64,000 nt of DNA. Source: Lampris incognitus. Taxonomy: Eukaryota; Chordata; Actinopteri; Lampriformes; Lampridae. Position numbers and translations under genes: made by a program. Positions 1 through 11,817 of the stretch are shown here, piece by piece. The DNA lies in assembly GCF_029633865.1 (NCBI RefSeq), contig NC_079222.1:28892166-28956165 (forward strand), read 5' to 3'. The notes below the pieces were generated by a model, which saw only the letters and a program-made list of their open reading frames with translations, was not told the DNA's origin and made no database searches. Each line of letters begins with the position of its first letter. Position 1 is the first letter of the stretch.

Positions 1-476
1 GCAGTTAGAAGCAGTCAAAGAAGTCAAAAAAATACTTTTTTGTGGGTGTTACTAAGAAATTTGCTCATGATTTTTTTTAAATATACATAGTTTATCAACT
101 GTAATACATTTTACTGTCTTTACAGCATTAATGGACAGAGGTCATCACACATGGTGCCGGTGCCTTGGAAATAATGACTTTTGTAAATACTTCACCTATA
201 AGTAAAGCAGTGCTTCACAACAATGTTAGTATAGCTAAGATTAGCTTAAAAAAAATATTTCTTACGTGCATAGATTAACACAAGCACATTTTGTCAGTTT
301 CGACAGGCAAGTTTCATGTATGCGATTGGAGGGAGGGGCTGTGGGAAGGGAAAAGGAAGCAGAGTTGGAAGGAGTGGATTTTATGGGGGATGTGCCATCA
401 AAATTGCTTATATCTCTGTTACCTACAGCAGCTTTAAACCTGATAAACATATTAAAAACAACAACAACAGCAACAC

Positions 477-912
477 GGGGGCATCCGAATGGCATCGCGG
501 TCTATTCTGTTGCCTACCAACATGGGGATCGTCTGTTTGAATCCCCGTGTTACCTCCGGCTTGGTCAGGCGTCCCTACAGACACAGTTAGCCGTGTCTGT
601 GGGTGGGAAGCCGGATGTGAGTGTGTGTCCTGGTCGCTGCACTAGCGTCTCCTCTGGTCGGTTGGGGCGCCTTTTGGGGGGGGGGACTGGGGGGAATAGT
701 GTGATCCTCCCACGCGCTACGTCCCCCTGGCAAAGCGCCTCACTGTCAGGTGAAAAGAAGTGGCTGGCGACTCCACATGTATCGGAGGAGGCATGTGGTA
801 GTCTGCAGCCCCCCCGGCTCGGCAGAAGGGGTGGAGCAGCGACCGAGACGGCTCAGAAAATAGGGTAATTGGCCAAGTAAAATTGGGGAGAAAGGGCCCC
901 CTCCCCCCAAAA
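477..912 (+). mobile_element. tRNA-headed SINE, copy 1
   Basis: About 435 bp. The head resembles a tRNA gene, with an A-box region near 490 and a B box (GTTTGAATCC) near 535. The body is shared with nine other copies here: a CACTAGCGTCTCCTCTGG block, a GTCAGGTGAAAAGAAG block and an ATGTATCGGAGGAGGCATGT block. It ends in AATTGGGGAGAAA and a C/A-rich run. It sits in an anxa4 intron. I do not know a published name for the family. Confidence 0.85.
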
Positions 913-1544
913 AAAAACACTGACTCCCAATGGTGATGTTAAAAAAAGTCACTGTCTGTCCTGAGACAGTATCAACTACATTTCCAAATTCAGTTTACAG
1001 GGACTTGGAATATGTTCAAATGCCCAAAGCCCACAGCACTGTGACATAATGAACACATCCGGTGTATAGAAGCACACACGTCTCAGTAAATCATGGTCAG
1101 TTTCATTAACACAAACACTCGTATGGGCAAAGTAAGTCTTTTCTAGTCAGGGTAAAGATAAGGTAAGAATCCAAGGTAACTGGCCGTACAGTTTTAAAGA
1201 AAGATACGCCTCTAGAGGAGACAATTGACAACTGAGTAGAAATGTAGGTATGAACTCTGTAGAGGGTAGTGTGACATCGAGGAGTTGGCTAAATGTCACA
1301 ATTACAGTGTACAATGCAAGGTCTGTGCCATAGGGGGCTGACCCCATCACGCCCAGTAAGCCTCAAGCAAGAACATTCTTGTATATTTATCTTACATTTT
1401 GCTTGAATCTGTTCATACTGGAATTGAGTAAGAGAAATGAATAGCAGATTAGTGAAACTCTCATGAAACAATGAGTTTGTATAGGTAACACATTCAAGAA
1501 CATATTAGGATAACTGATTTTTAAAGTTGTGTGTAAGAACAAAA

Positions 1545-2135
1545 ACAAAATATAGCCGCAAGCGGCAGCTCGAGGGTTCAAGCCAACGCCGACAATTAGA
1601 AGTTGGAAGCTTCAACAGTTTAATTAAAAATGTCCACCAAGTTTGGTGACGTTTGGACGAACTGTCATTGAGCTATGGCCAAATTTGCGCAAGGCCCATG
1701 CAAGTGTTTGGAACTTGTGGCGCCCCCTATTGAACAATTTCAAAAATAGTTTTACACACGTTCAACATTGGTATGAAATGAGATTTGTAATGATTTGACT
1801 AACAATTTCTAATTTATAGCTGATTTGTGTTATGCCACGCAGTTTTCTTTTTTTCTATTTGTAGTGCCCCTATTATTCAATTTGAATGAAACTTTAGGGG
1901 TAAATTTCAGGTTCTTCCTGCAAGGTTTGTGATGAATGGCCCAACGGTTGTTTACTTTGGTCTATTAAAGTGCTGGGCCATGCTCTTTTGAATTTCATAG
2001 GTCAGTTTCTTGAAAACTAAATAAGATATCAACAAGCTTCGCACAGATTTTGATAAGCTTCGTCCAATAATGATCCACATAATATTTGGTAGAAATCAGA
2101 CCTACGGTTAAGGAGGAGATGTCAAAAATGTGTTT
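1545..2135 (+). repeat. Dispersed repeat starting AGCCGCAAGCGGC
   Basis: Begins with the palindrome-like AGCCGCAAGCGGC at about 1555 and continues with phrases such as TTTGGTGACGTTTGGACGAA, GAGCTATGGCCAAATTTGCG and GGCGCCCCCTATTGA. I recall this as a common dispersed repeat of fish genomes, but I cannot place its class. No open frame. SINE copy 2 follows immediately. Confidence 0.5.
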
Positions 2136-2140
2136 TTCGG

Positions 2141-2577
2141 GGGGCGTCCGGGTAGTGTAGTGGTCCATTCCATTGCTTACCAACACGGGGATTGCCGGTT
2201 CAAATCCCCGTGTTACCTCCGTCTCGGTCGGGCGTCCCCGCAGACACAATTGGCCGTGTCTGCGAGTGGGGAGCCGGATATGGGCATGTGTCCTGATCGC
2301 TGCACTAGCGCCTCCTCTGGTTGGTCGGGGCGCCTACTCGGGGGTGGGGGGGTGAACTTGGGGCAATAGCGTGGTCCTCCCGCACGCTACATCCCCCCGG
2401 AGAAACTCCTCACTGTCAGGTGAAAAGAAGCGGCTGGCGACTCCACATGTATCGGAGGGGGCATGTGGTAGTCTGCAGCCCTCCCCGGCCCAGCAGAGGG
2501 GGTGGAGCAGCGACCGGGACGGCTTGGAAGAGTGGGGTAATTGGCCGGATACAATTGTGGAGAAAAAGGGCACAAAA
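2141..2577 (+). mobile_element. tRNA-headed SINE, copy 2
   Basis: Near full length: head GGGCGTCCGGGTAGTGTAG, B box GGTTCAAATCC near 2198, then the shared body and the AATTGTGGAGAAAAAGGGC tail. Flanking AAAAATGTGT and AAAAATAATGTATGT may be a decayed target duplication. It ends about 48 nt before the splice acceptor of an anxa4 exon, so that intron's branch-point region is right beside the SINE. Confidence 0.88.
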
Positions 2578-2623
2578 AATAATGTATGTCACAAATGTTT
2601 ATTTGGTATTCTGTTTCTTTCAG

Positions 2624-4555
2624 TGTTTGAGGAGTATCAGAAAATCTCCGGGCGGGATATCGAGGACTCCATCAAAAGAGAGATGTCTGGGTATCTGGGG
2701 GAAGTCTTCTTTGCAATAGGTATGCATTCCACTCAAAATCTAATTTAAAGTTATGAGCCAAACCTTTGAGGAGTAATATATAGCATCGTATAACACCATC
2801 TAGTCTGACTTTTGTGACATGATGTTGTTTAACTTACTGTACACTCTGGCTTTACTTTCCAGTGAAATGCATGAGGAACAAGCCAGCCTTCTTTGCAGAG
2901 CGATTATACAAATCAATGAAGGTGAAGATTTTTTGCATCATAAACAGCCACCAAAAAAAAAGAAAAAGCATGACCATCACCAGTTCAGTCAGGACTGCTT
3001 ACAAGAATAGTTTGCCACTATTGGTAACACTTTCTATGAAGCTTGCATCTATAATGCCCTATAAGGGCATTCATAATATCTTATTATAATGCAGCTATAA
3101 GTCATTGTAAGATTCATTATAACCATGTATGCGCCCTCACAACACCGCATAACCACCTTTCTGATACATTATGTCAATCAATTATGAATGGTTATAATTT
3201 AAAACGGATTTATGCATTATAAATATGTCATCATTAGCCTGTTTATCTGTTAAATGTCATAATGCATCATAGCCAACTTGTTTTGTAGAGATGCATAATG
3301 ACACTTCAGTGCTATTTCACAGTCTTCAGCCATAGCCATTTGTCACTGTAATACACATTATAGGAAAGTATGGGCGTTATAGATGCTTATAGGGCATTAT
3401 AGATGCAAGCTTCATGGAAAGTGTTACCCAGTATTGTATTTCAAATATTTTTATTTGTGATAAGTGATAGTATGTGTGGCACAGTGACGCAGTGGTTAGC
3501 GCAGTCGCCTCACAGTCACAGCAAGAAGGTCCCGGGTTCGAACCCCAGGGTAGTCCACCCTTGGGGGTGGTCCCGGGTCGTCCTCTGTGGAGTTTGCATG
3601 TTCTCCCTGTGTCTACGTGGGTTTCCTCCGGGTGCTCCGGTTTCCTCCCACAGTCCAAAGACACGTAGGTCAGATGAATCGGCCATACTAAATTGTCCCT
3701 AGGTGTGAATGTGTCAGCCCTGTGATGCACTGGCAGCCTGTCTCCCTGCCTGCCACCCAATGACTGCTGGGATAGGCTCCAGCATCCCCGCAACCCTGAT
3801 AAGCAGTTTGGATAATGTATGGATGGATTAGTGATAGTATTTAGCAAATGGATAGTCTCAAGTTAATTAGATTTGCATTGTGCTCTGTTAATCTATCAAT
3901 CAGTTATAGATGTAAAAAATTACAGATAAGATTTCCTGATTAATTAGAGAGAAGTAGTGTTTACCCCTTGAAGACCCTATTTCGGGTAAGTCATAGGTTC
4001 TTGCTTACTATGCTGTAAATGATGATTCTACATCTTCATTAACACACGAGGGGCCTTTTGCTTCTTTTACTCATTTAAGTTGTACAGAAAGGTTGTGCCA
4101 AGGTCAAGTTTAGCACAAACACACATTTCGTCTTTCAGGGGCTTGGAACCACCGACACCGTCCTCATCCGAATCATGGTCAGCAGGGCTGAAATTGACAT
4201 GTTGGACATTAAGGCGGAGTTCCTGAAGATGTACGGCAAGACTCTTTATTCCTTCATCAAGGTAAGGCACTGCCTTATGGCATCGGGAAATCCAGAGCTT
4301 ACAATGCATTATTACATCTGATTGATGATTTTTTTTTTATTTCATTATTTTCATGACACCATTATTATCTTGACACCTTAATCACAATGATAACCACTTG
4401 GCTACATAACATTATGACTCATATCCCACAGCTGCTGAATATTGTGCTTTTTGTTCTCTTTTGGAAACTCGCTTTTCTTTTCTTTCAATGTGAAGGGCGA
4501 CACATCCGGTGACTATCAAAGGATTCTGCTCGATCTGTGTGGAGGAGAGCAGTAG
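2624..4555 (+). CDS. anxa4: Annexin A4, C-terminal exons (partial gene)
   Basis: Calcium-dependent phospholipid-binding protein; this is the end of the third and the whole fourth annexin repeat. Four exons: 2624-2719 (starts VFEEYQKISGRDIEDSI), 2863-2921 (VKCMRNKPAFFAERLYKSMK), 4139-4261 (GLGTTDTVLIRIMVSRAEID, then MLDIKAEF onward) and 4496-4555 (GDTSGDYQRILLDLCGGEQ and TAG). Exon sizes 96, 59, 123 and 60 nt and their phases follow the usual annexin plan, with AG/GT at every junction. GLGT is the type II calcium loop of repeat four. The residues VKCMRNK, AEIDMLDI and SFIKGDTSGDY match annexin A4 better than A5, A6 or A11, as far as I recall those proteins. Earlier exons must lie left of the window: I found none in 1-2600. 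A SINE ends about 48 nt before the first exon shown. The gene converges on brf2. Confidence 0.93.
3023..3428. mobile_element. MITE with about 40-bp terminal inverted repeats
   Basis: The left end GGTAACACTTTCTATGAAGC is mirrored at the right by GCTTCATGGAAAGTGTTACC, and the match continues inward through a GCATCTATAATGCCCTATAA block. The interior is AT-rich with repeated TTATAATGC-like units and no coding capacity. Imperfect 8-bp flanks (CACTATTG and CAGTATTG) would suit a hAT-type origin. It lies in the anxa4 intron before the 123-nt exon. Confidence 0.75.
3474..3829 (+). mobile_element. V-SINE copy a, with target-site duplication
   Basis: tRNA-derived head (GACGCAGTGGTTAGCGCAGT; B box GGGTTCGAACCCC), then the conserved V-SINE/DANA-type core (GGAGTTTGCATGTTCTCCCT, GGTTTCCTCCCACAGTCCAA) and a 3' end AGGCTCCAGCATCCCCGCAA running into ATGGATGGAT. 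A perfect 11-bp duplication, AGTGATAGTAT, flanks it at 3463-3473 and 3830-3840. Confidence 0.93.
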
Positions 4556-4709
4556 CAGTACAACCCCACCCAGCTGCTTGCAGTCTGCTGCGCATCCAAT
4601 GCCGTTACCACTTTATAGCTCGCTACCCCCGCCCCAGTGGTTATCCCATACCCAGTGCCCCAGCATTTCAATGACTGAATAGTGCCTTATTTCATGATTT
4701 TTAATGCTA

Positions 4710-4715
4710 ATTAAA
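4710..4715 (+). terminator. anxa4: Probable anxa4 poly(A) signal (ATTAAA)
   Basis: ATTAAA, the commonest variant hexamer, lies 155 nt after the anxa4 stop codon and is followed by a T/G-rich stretch (TGTGTGTGTGTTTC near 4741). This would give a short 3' UTR of about 170 nt. Not tested against transcripts. Confidence 0.5.
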
Positions 4716-5696
4716 CCAAACCGTGGTGACCTTTTACACCTGTGTGTGTGTTTCTATTGATTGTGTCAAGGCTTAAAGTAGTTGCAAGAAATGCTGCACA
4801 CATCTCTAAAAAACATAAGGTGGATGGTGCTGACCTTTAGCTCCCGGTACTGTCACAGCATGGCCATTTTCATCACTGTCTAGTGATTAAGATCCATTTG
4901 TTTAATTGGTAGGAATTTCCCGTTTGTCGAGTCAGCTATGAGTCATTTACATTCAATTACTTGAACGGGATGCTCATGTATTTTGATTTGAGGGGGTGAT
5001 AAAATATGTTCCGATCACCCTAAAGAGAATACCTTGTGACTCACACGAACCTACACTGGACACGAAGCTTACACTGGGACATAACGTACAATGTTGTACC
5101 TAATATCACCACTAGGTGGAATCATAACCATTATGCACTATGCAAGCCTTGTTCCAGCATACATAGACAGAAGCAGGAGAGATGACACAATATATGTCTG
5201 TGAATAGTAAAGCATACAATACTACTACTTGGTTGTAATGTTATTGTTATATGAAGTAAGACTCGCTATAATCAATCTGTAATCATGGTTCTGTTTATCG
5301 ACAATGTTGTCTAGAAATCTTTACAGCAGATTCCATACAGGCATTCTTTAAGAACCTATCAGTTAAGACATGTGGTATTAATAACAACAGACATGCAAAT
5401 TAATGTACGCACCAGATACATACAGATACATACATACATCATGTACACCCATGTACATGATGGATATGGATGTACATGATGGATTATCACCTTTTTGATA
5501 AACAATATAAGAGCACTAGAATAGATGCTAAATGGGGAAATTGTGTTTGTAGTATAATAAATACCAAGGGCACCATAATTAACCGAGTGGAGGAGCATGA
5601 AATAACACTTTGCATTGATTTAATCTTTGGAAGTGAGAAAACCAGTAATCTGGCCTGTTCCATCAATGTAGTTCTAACTCATGGACTGAAAACTTT

Positions 5697-5900
5697 CATT
5701 GTGAAATCACAGAAGGTTGAATCAGTTCATCTGGACACAACGTTTATCGACAGATACGTTTCATCACTCAACTTAGTGACCTCTTCAGTCTAAACTGACT
5801 GCAGGTATCCCCACCCTTATAAACGATACAGTGGCACTACGACCGAAACCAACGATTGGTTTCATATGAAAATATGGGCATGACGGCAGTCAGCCATGGA
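5697..5900 (-). mobile_element. Penelope-like element 3'-terminal fragment
   Basis: Shares with four other places here a block that reads GTTGAATCAGTTCATCTGGA, CAACGTTTAT, GTTTCATCACTCAAC and TGACTGCAGGTATCCCCACC. The longer copies at 23925 and 45697 tie this block to a GIY-YIG-type C-terminus, so I assign it to the terminal region of a Penelope-like element on the - strand. A fossil without coding capacity. Confidence 0.65.
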
Positions 5901-5904
5901 CCAC

Positions 5905-6200
5905 TGTCAAGTCAATGGGGGACTGGGCCTTCAGCGCAGCTGTCCCTAAGCTTTAGAACGGTCTCCCGGACTCCATCCAAAATGCTGAAACCCCCTCCAA
6001 TTTTAAGGCTCAGCACAAAATCTACCGCTTCAAAGAGGCTTTCAGTAGCAAATAACCCCCCCCCCCCCACACACACACACAATGAGTCGAGCTCTGGCCT
6101 CATTGGGCTCCCCCTCCCTCTTTTTATCTTTTCAATTCGTTCTGTAGTCTCCTTGAGTACCTTGAATGGCGTTTTCAAATCCAACTTATTCAGTTATTGA
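5905..6200 (+). mobile_element. CR1/Rex1-type LINE, 3' end fragment
   Basis: One frame keeps the usual C-terminus of CR1/L2-type reverse transcriptases (pattern LWNGLPDSIQNAE followed by KIYRFKEAF). A C-run/CA tract at 6050-6082 and a tail with GAGTACCTTGAATGGCGTTT follow. Heavily truncated at its 5' end. Confidence 0.55.
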
Positions 6201-6436
6201 CTGGAATACCTCTACAGTTGCAATTTTAAAGAGAGCAAGCACATCAAAAATTGAGCATTTGCGTCAACTTTTTTAAATCAGAAAGAATGATGCAGCAACC
6301 AACTCCTTCCCCTCGCCTTGGGTAAACAAATACAAAAATGCTCTACATGTTGGCATCACTAATAAATGACATATATAAACAGACTTGTTGGGATGTTACT
6401 TAATTCATTTTTTATCAGAATAGGGCTGAACCAAAA

Positions 6437-6520
6437 GTGCGTCCGGGTAACTTGGCAGTCTATTCCATTGCTTACCAACATGGGGCTCAGCGGTTCGAAT
6501 CCCCGTGTTACCTCATGTTA
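6437..6520 (+). mobile_element. tRNA-headed SINE, copy 3 (head only)
   Basis: Only the tRNA-like head is present (GCGTCCGGGTAACTTGGCAG, B box GGTTCGAATCC near 6493, CCCCGTGTTACCTC). The body is missing and a C/A homopolymer stretch follows at 6551-6567. Lies just beyond the 3' end of brf2. Confidence 0.75.
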
Positions 6521-6599
6521 CCTCCACTTACATCTGTGCAGCTTTACACTCCCCCCCCCAAAAAAAAGCCAAACTATAAGAATGTCATATCTGCAAGTC

Positions 6600-9500
6600 T
6601 TAAACATCTCTGCATGATATATTATCGAAATCCAGAAGCTTCCTTGCCTCACAGAATTCTCTCACTTCCTGGGGAGTGCGTATATACGTATCAATTTCAC
6701 TATCTGATATATCTTCATCACCAGTTATGTCCTTTTGTAAAGACCCTTCCACTCTCCTACATTTAGCATTTCTAGCAGAAGGGGGACAAAACAAAACTCT
6801 TTTAGTCCAATGTGCTGCTGTGGCCTGGCTCCCCTGAGGGACTGTGTCTTTGCTTAGCTTGGGCAAAGTGCATAAGTTAGTGTCTTCATCGCCTTTTTGT
6901 TGGTCACTTCCAGCATTTGACTCGCATGTGTCCATACATGACATAGCTGGAGTCTGTTCCACCTTGCCAACGATTTGACAAGGTGTCTTCGTCTGGATTT
7001 CAAGTGCAGTGTCCTCTAACCTGGGCTGGAGCTCAGATAACAGGGATTCCTCATGGGTTCTCAGAGCACTCCAAAGCAGGCCATACCTATGTTCCAGAAT
7101 ATCCCCCACCAGATGCATCACATTGTCTGGTTTCACCTCAGCCTCTTTCCAGGGAAGCTCCTGGCCAAGCCTGCATAGTACCTCTTTCATTTCAGTTATT
7201 CTCTTTACCGCTGCCTTATGTTTTTTTACCTTAGCCAGCTCACAGAATTTACCAAGTGAGAACTTTAGACGGATCTTGGTAGGCTTCAAGGACTGCCAGG
7301 CCAAGAAGACGGATGCCATCATGATGGGGACGGGCGTTCGGCCAGTCACAATCCAAGAATCTGCAGCCAACTCCACCAAGGCAACAGCTCGCTTTGTCAA
7401 ATCTTTGACGTTTTCAGCCAACTCTTCGGGAACGTGAGGAGAGCTAAGCTTGTATCTGACAGAAAGGGAGTATAACATTCTGATTAGCACAGGCTCATCC
7501 AGTTTTTCCCTATAGACTTGTGATAAGCTCTTTAGAGACAACACATCCTGCTAAAAGTCCACATAACTGCATAAACTCAAGAGGGGCTGAATATTGATGT
7601 CCACATCAGGAGCATTTTATAATCTAAAATGGTGAGTGATTTCATTGTCTGAGATACCAGCGTCATCACTTTTTTAAACTTGCATGTCAGGAACACTACC
7701 TGCATTGTCTTTGTTTTATTTACAATATGGAATTATTAGGAGGATTACATTTCCATTAATTGTAATATTTTCATTACTCTATGTTCTAAAGATATTTGTT
7801 TTAATAATAATAGTTATCATTATTATTATAATAAGTATTGACATCTACAAATGGAAACTGGTTTCATGAATTCTACACACTGGAACACTTCAGATGGAGG
7901 CACTGAACTCTGATTTTTTTTTTTTAATTTAACAGCAGTTTGACCCCTAAATATCATAACCCACTTTACATTTTCTGAAATGGTCTATCTCCAAAAGTGA
8001 TGAAACCTTATTAGATTCCCAGGTGATGAGCCTTCTTATGAGGATGTGAAAAAGATAAATCAAGTATTAGTATTTCAAGCCAATAGCATTGGAGATGCCA
8101 TTTCCCATAGAGTGAGCTGTGTCTCACTCAGTTTCCTTCAGAGAACCATGGCTACAAAGTAACCAACCATTTAATTGGAAGATCATTTTGATATGTTTTT
8201 AGCTTTTTTTAATGACATCACTTAAAAAAAAACTCAATTTAAACCTTTGCATCATACTTACTCCTGACAGTGGGTGTCTATTACGTCAGTGATGCCAAAG
8301 ATGGGAGGTTCGATATTCAGAGTCTTGACCATCTTCTTATAAACAGCTGCCATTATGACTGGGTCAGCCTCCAGAAGGCAGCTGATGGTGCCAATGGTAA
8401 CGGGCCACTGGTGCAGTCTGCAGCTTACAAGCACACAACATCCGGTTAGAGTCTCCTTCTTCTGAAGCCTGACTTTAATGAAATTGGGGTGTTCATATGC
8501 CTGCTTGTAATAGGTCTGTGCACGTGCCTCTATTGTCCTGTTGAGTCTGAGTGTCCGACATATGGCACAGACTCGTTGCAGGCCTGTTGGGATTCAATAA
8601 AATTCTGTGTAAGACTGAGAGATGTAGGAGATGTGAGTAACTCATTTCTAACATATACTTTATATTCAATGACAAATACTTTATATTCAAGGATAATAAA
8701 ATAATCTCCACACACATTGCCACAATTTCAATAGAACCAATTTACCTTTAATCTGATTTCGACACGGCAGTTTTGCCACAGCTGTAGTTTGGCTGTATCT
8801 GACATCTACAAACAATGAACCACACAAAGAGAGAAGTAAATACACCCTGCCAAAATCAGACTGACAGACTTTTAAATGGCAAATACAATAATAATGGAGA
8901 AGGAACCATATACCAGAAGTAACGAAATATGAATCATGGAACAGCTACTGATAGTGTTTGCAACCATGTCTGTGAATGTTCTCATTCATCCAGGTCATGG
9001 TTATCTAAAGGAGTTGAATCAAGTGCAACTGGACTTGGTATATATCCGTGAAGACATTTCGCCTCTCATCCAAGAGGCTTCCGCAGTTCGTGCCTTTCTG
9101 ACTAGACCAAGCTAGTCTGACTGGCTGGTGATGAGACTCAGAATTTATCCTCTTTGGAGTCGTTGTCAGAGCTATAGATGTCCATGGCTCTTTGTGTTCC
9201 GATGTTTACCAACGCCCGTCGCTAGTCTAGTCAGAAAGGCACGAACTGAGGAAGCCTCTTGGATGAGAGGCGAAACGTCTTCACGGATATATACCAAGTC
9301 CAGTTGCACTTGATTCAACTCCTCTGGATGTTTGCAACCATGCTGCTTACCAAGACTTTATTTGCACTCTCTATTTTGTTTAGTTATGTTTAACCAATGC
9401 CAGACTTGGTACACAATGACAAACGTTTACATGAACGTAACTTATTCTCGTGCACTCGGGCGATGAAGTGCGTCACAGAAAGCCTTTAATGGGCCACACT

Positions 9501-9689
9501 ACTCAAAGTGCTGTTCAACGATTAATCGCTGGCTGCCATACCTGTGCCTTCACTGTGTTGTGCGGTGAGATTATCCTCAGATAAGACATAGCCACAGTCA
9601 GCACACACACGCTGACTCTGGGAGAAAAGATCGTCTTCAACGACGTCTGAGGAGCCGCAGTCCGGACACCTCACGCCTACACTCGACAT
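6600..9689 (-). CDS. brf2: BRF2, RNA polymerase III transcription factor IIIB subunit
   Basis: TFIIB-like factor that recruits RNA polymerase III to type 3 promoters (U6, 7SK and others) in the nucleus. Exons in coding order: 9689-9542, 8805-8746, 8583-8262, 7455-6600; 461 codons plus stop, all junctions in frame. Residues 1-49 hold the zinc ribbon (Cys8, Cys11, Cys29, Cys32; starts MSSVGVRCPDCGSSDVVEDD). Exons 2 and 3 hold the linker and first cyclin fold (GLQRVCAICRTLRLNRTIEA). Exon 4 holds the second cyclin fold (SWIVTGRTPVPIMMASVFLA), a poorly conserved linker and the conserved C-terminal block GDEDISDSEIDTYIRTPQEV. ATG 9689 opens directly on the zinc ribbon, as in mammals. Slightly longer than the human protein (419 aa by memory). 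Same strand as rab11fip1 and about 3.5 kb downstream of its stop; convergent with anxa4. Confidence 0.95.
9008..9325. mobile_element. Inverted-arm element, probably Penelope-like terminus
   Basis: Two arms of about 100 bp in inverted orientation, 9008-9118 and 9221-9325. Shared strings include GAGTTGAATCAAGTGCAACT, GGACTTGGTATATATCCGTG and CTCTCATCCAAGAGGCTTCC on the left and their complements on the right. About 100 bp of spacer separates them. The right arm fits the terminal repeat of a Penelope-like family different from the one at 23925. It sits in brf2 intron 1. Confidence 0.6.
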
Positions 9690-10321
9690 ATTCAACGCTG
9701 TTAAGACTGATTTAAGTTGAACTGATTAATTCATAACAGAGGCAAACTATCGCGACAGTCGTCAGGACAAAACACCTCGACAAAGCAGAGCACACCGCCG
9801 CCAGCTTGGAACTGCGAATAGAAATCAGCTGTTGAGAAACATTGGTTGGTGCACGGGGAATTGCAACCGTGTAGATACAACAGCGTTACCAAAGGTTCCG
9901 CTTAAATCGGTAACGTGCCATTCATACCATCATTGTTATAGCGATATATTAACTAATAAGAGCCGTACACTGAGACGTAAATTGGAAATGTTATTTTGTG
10001 ACATGAACCGTAACAGTAATACCGTGAAAAAATGTTGGTCACAGTGCACTGCTTTTTTATCATTTGACTGGCATCTCGGAGGGGATGGCGACACACCACC
10101 TGAAGCTCAATCTGGGCAAGACAGAGCTGATGTTCCTCCCGGGGAAAGGTTGCCCGCACCGAGACCTGGCCGTCGCCACTGACAACACAGTGGTGACGCC
10201 AACTCGGACTGCGAGGAATCTGGGTGGGATCCTGGACGACCAACTGCCGTTTGCTGCAAACGTTGCATGGGTTGCTCGCTCCTGCAGATTTCTCCTCTAT
10301 AACATCAGCAGGATTCGTCCA

Positions 10322-10762
<441 letters not shown>

Positions 10763-11182
10763 ACCGACGGGACGGCACAGGTGCTCATGCAGGCTCTGGT
10801 CATCTTCCGGCTGGACTTCGGCAACTCCCTCCTTGCTGGTGCCATCAGACCTCTGGAGCTTGTTCAGAATGTCTCGTCTGGTGTTTAACCGCCCTAAGTT
10901 CTCCCACACATCTCCCCTTCTCATGTCCCTACACTGGCTCCGCTTAAGACTCTGGTGCTAGCCTACAGGGCAGTGAAGGGAACAGCGCCTTCCTATCTCC
11001 AGGCCATGGTCATGGCTGCGGATGGACCTGGTCACGGCTCTTTTCTGTCCTGGCCCCACAGTGGTGGGATGAACTCCCCACTCATGTCAGGACAGCGGAG
11101 TCGCTGCCCATCTTTCGGCGCAGGTTGAAAACTCACCTCTTCAAGAACTACTACCCTGTTACTTGTTCTTAGCACTTATTGT

Positions 11183-11817
11183 TGTAACCTGTGGAAATAG
11201 GTACCACACAGGACACAATCACTACTTTTGGGGTTCTTTATTTTTTGGTGTGATCACTCTAAATTGATGGCTTAGGCAAAAAGATTTCATGGTTTAGGCA
11301 GAAAGATTTCAAACAATTACAAAAAAACAAAAAATTCCATTTCCCTTCACAGGGACCTCCAAGTTGAGGTTCTGGCTTTGTTCAAAAATCCTAATATCTT
11401 GCTAATCACGTTTGGACTTCCTCAAACAGTCTGTACATCCCACCACATTCATCGCGCTATTTGCACCCATGGATTTCATTAGATGGACTCAGAATGCATC
11501 TCGCCTGCATCTCTCAGCTCACTCAACCGGAAAAAGGACCAGAATCCCCTGAGCACAAGAGGAAGAAATTCGCCAATCTCGCCCTCTAGTGGCAAGAGAT
11601 TGTAACAGCTAAGAGTTAACCCTTTTTATGATTTTTGCTGTTCCCTTAGGTACAATCTTACTTTTTAAAATTGTTTGTACATATGAATTATATTTTAACA
11701 TAACAATAACTGTAAATACCTCTTCCCTTGTACATAGTTAAACCAAAATAAAATCTATTCTCTTTTTTATACTGAACATATTTGCACAGGGTACACGGAA
11801 TTTACCACCTGGCTACA
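11183..11817. mobile_element. Solo LTR of an LTR retroelement (fossil)
   Basis: About 635 bp, starting TGTAACC and ending GGCTACA, a short inverted repeat of the TG...CA type. TTGT (11179-11182 and 11818-11821; ATTGT if the junction base is shared) flanks it as a target duplication. Removing it rejoins the surrounding L2 sequence cleanly. An AATAAA lies near 11746 in + orientation. No internal coding region remains, as expected after recombination between two LTRs. Family not determined. It is younger than the L2 copy it sits in. Confidence 0.65.

Noticed and set aside
120-200. Possible anxa4 exon after TTTACTGTCTTTACAG
   Set aside because: The acceptor-like string is good, but the sequence after it does not encode annexin residues in any frame.
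5470-5793. 107-codon + strand frame
   Set aside because: Runs from unique DNA into a Penelope-like terminal repeat; no resemblance to a known protein and no exon signals.
6983-7437. Two + strand frames of 83 and 142 codons
   Set aside because: Opposite brf2 exon 4, which carries conserved BRF2 sequence.
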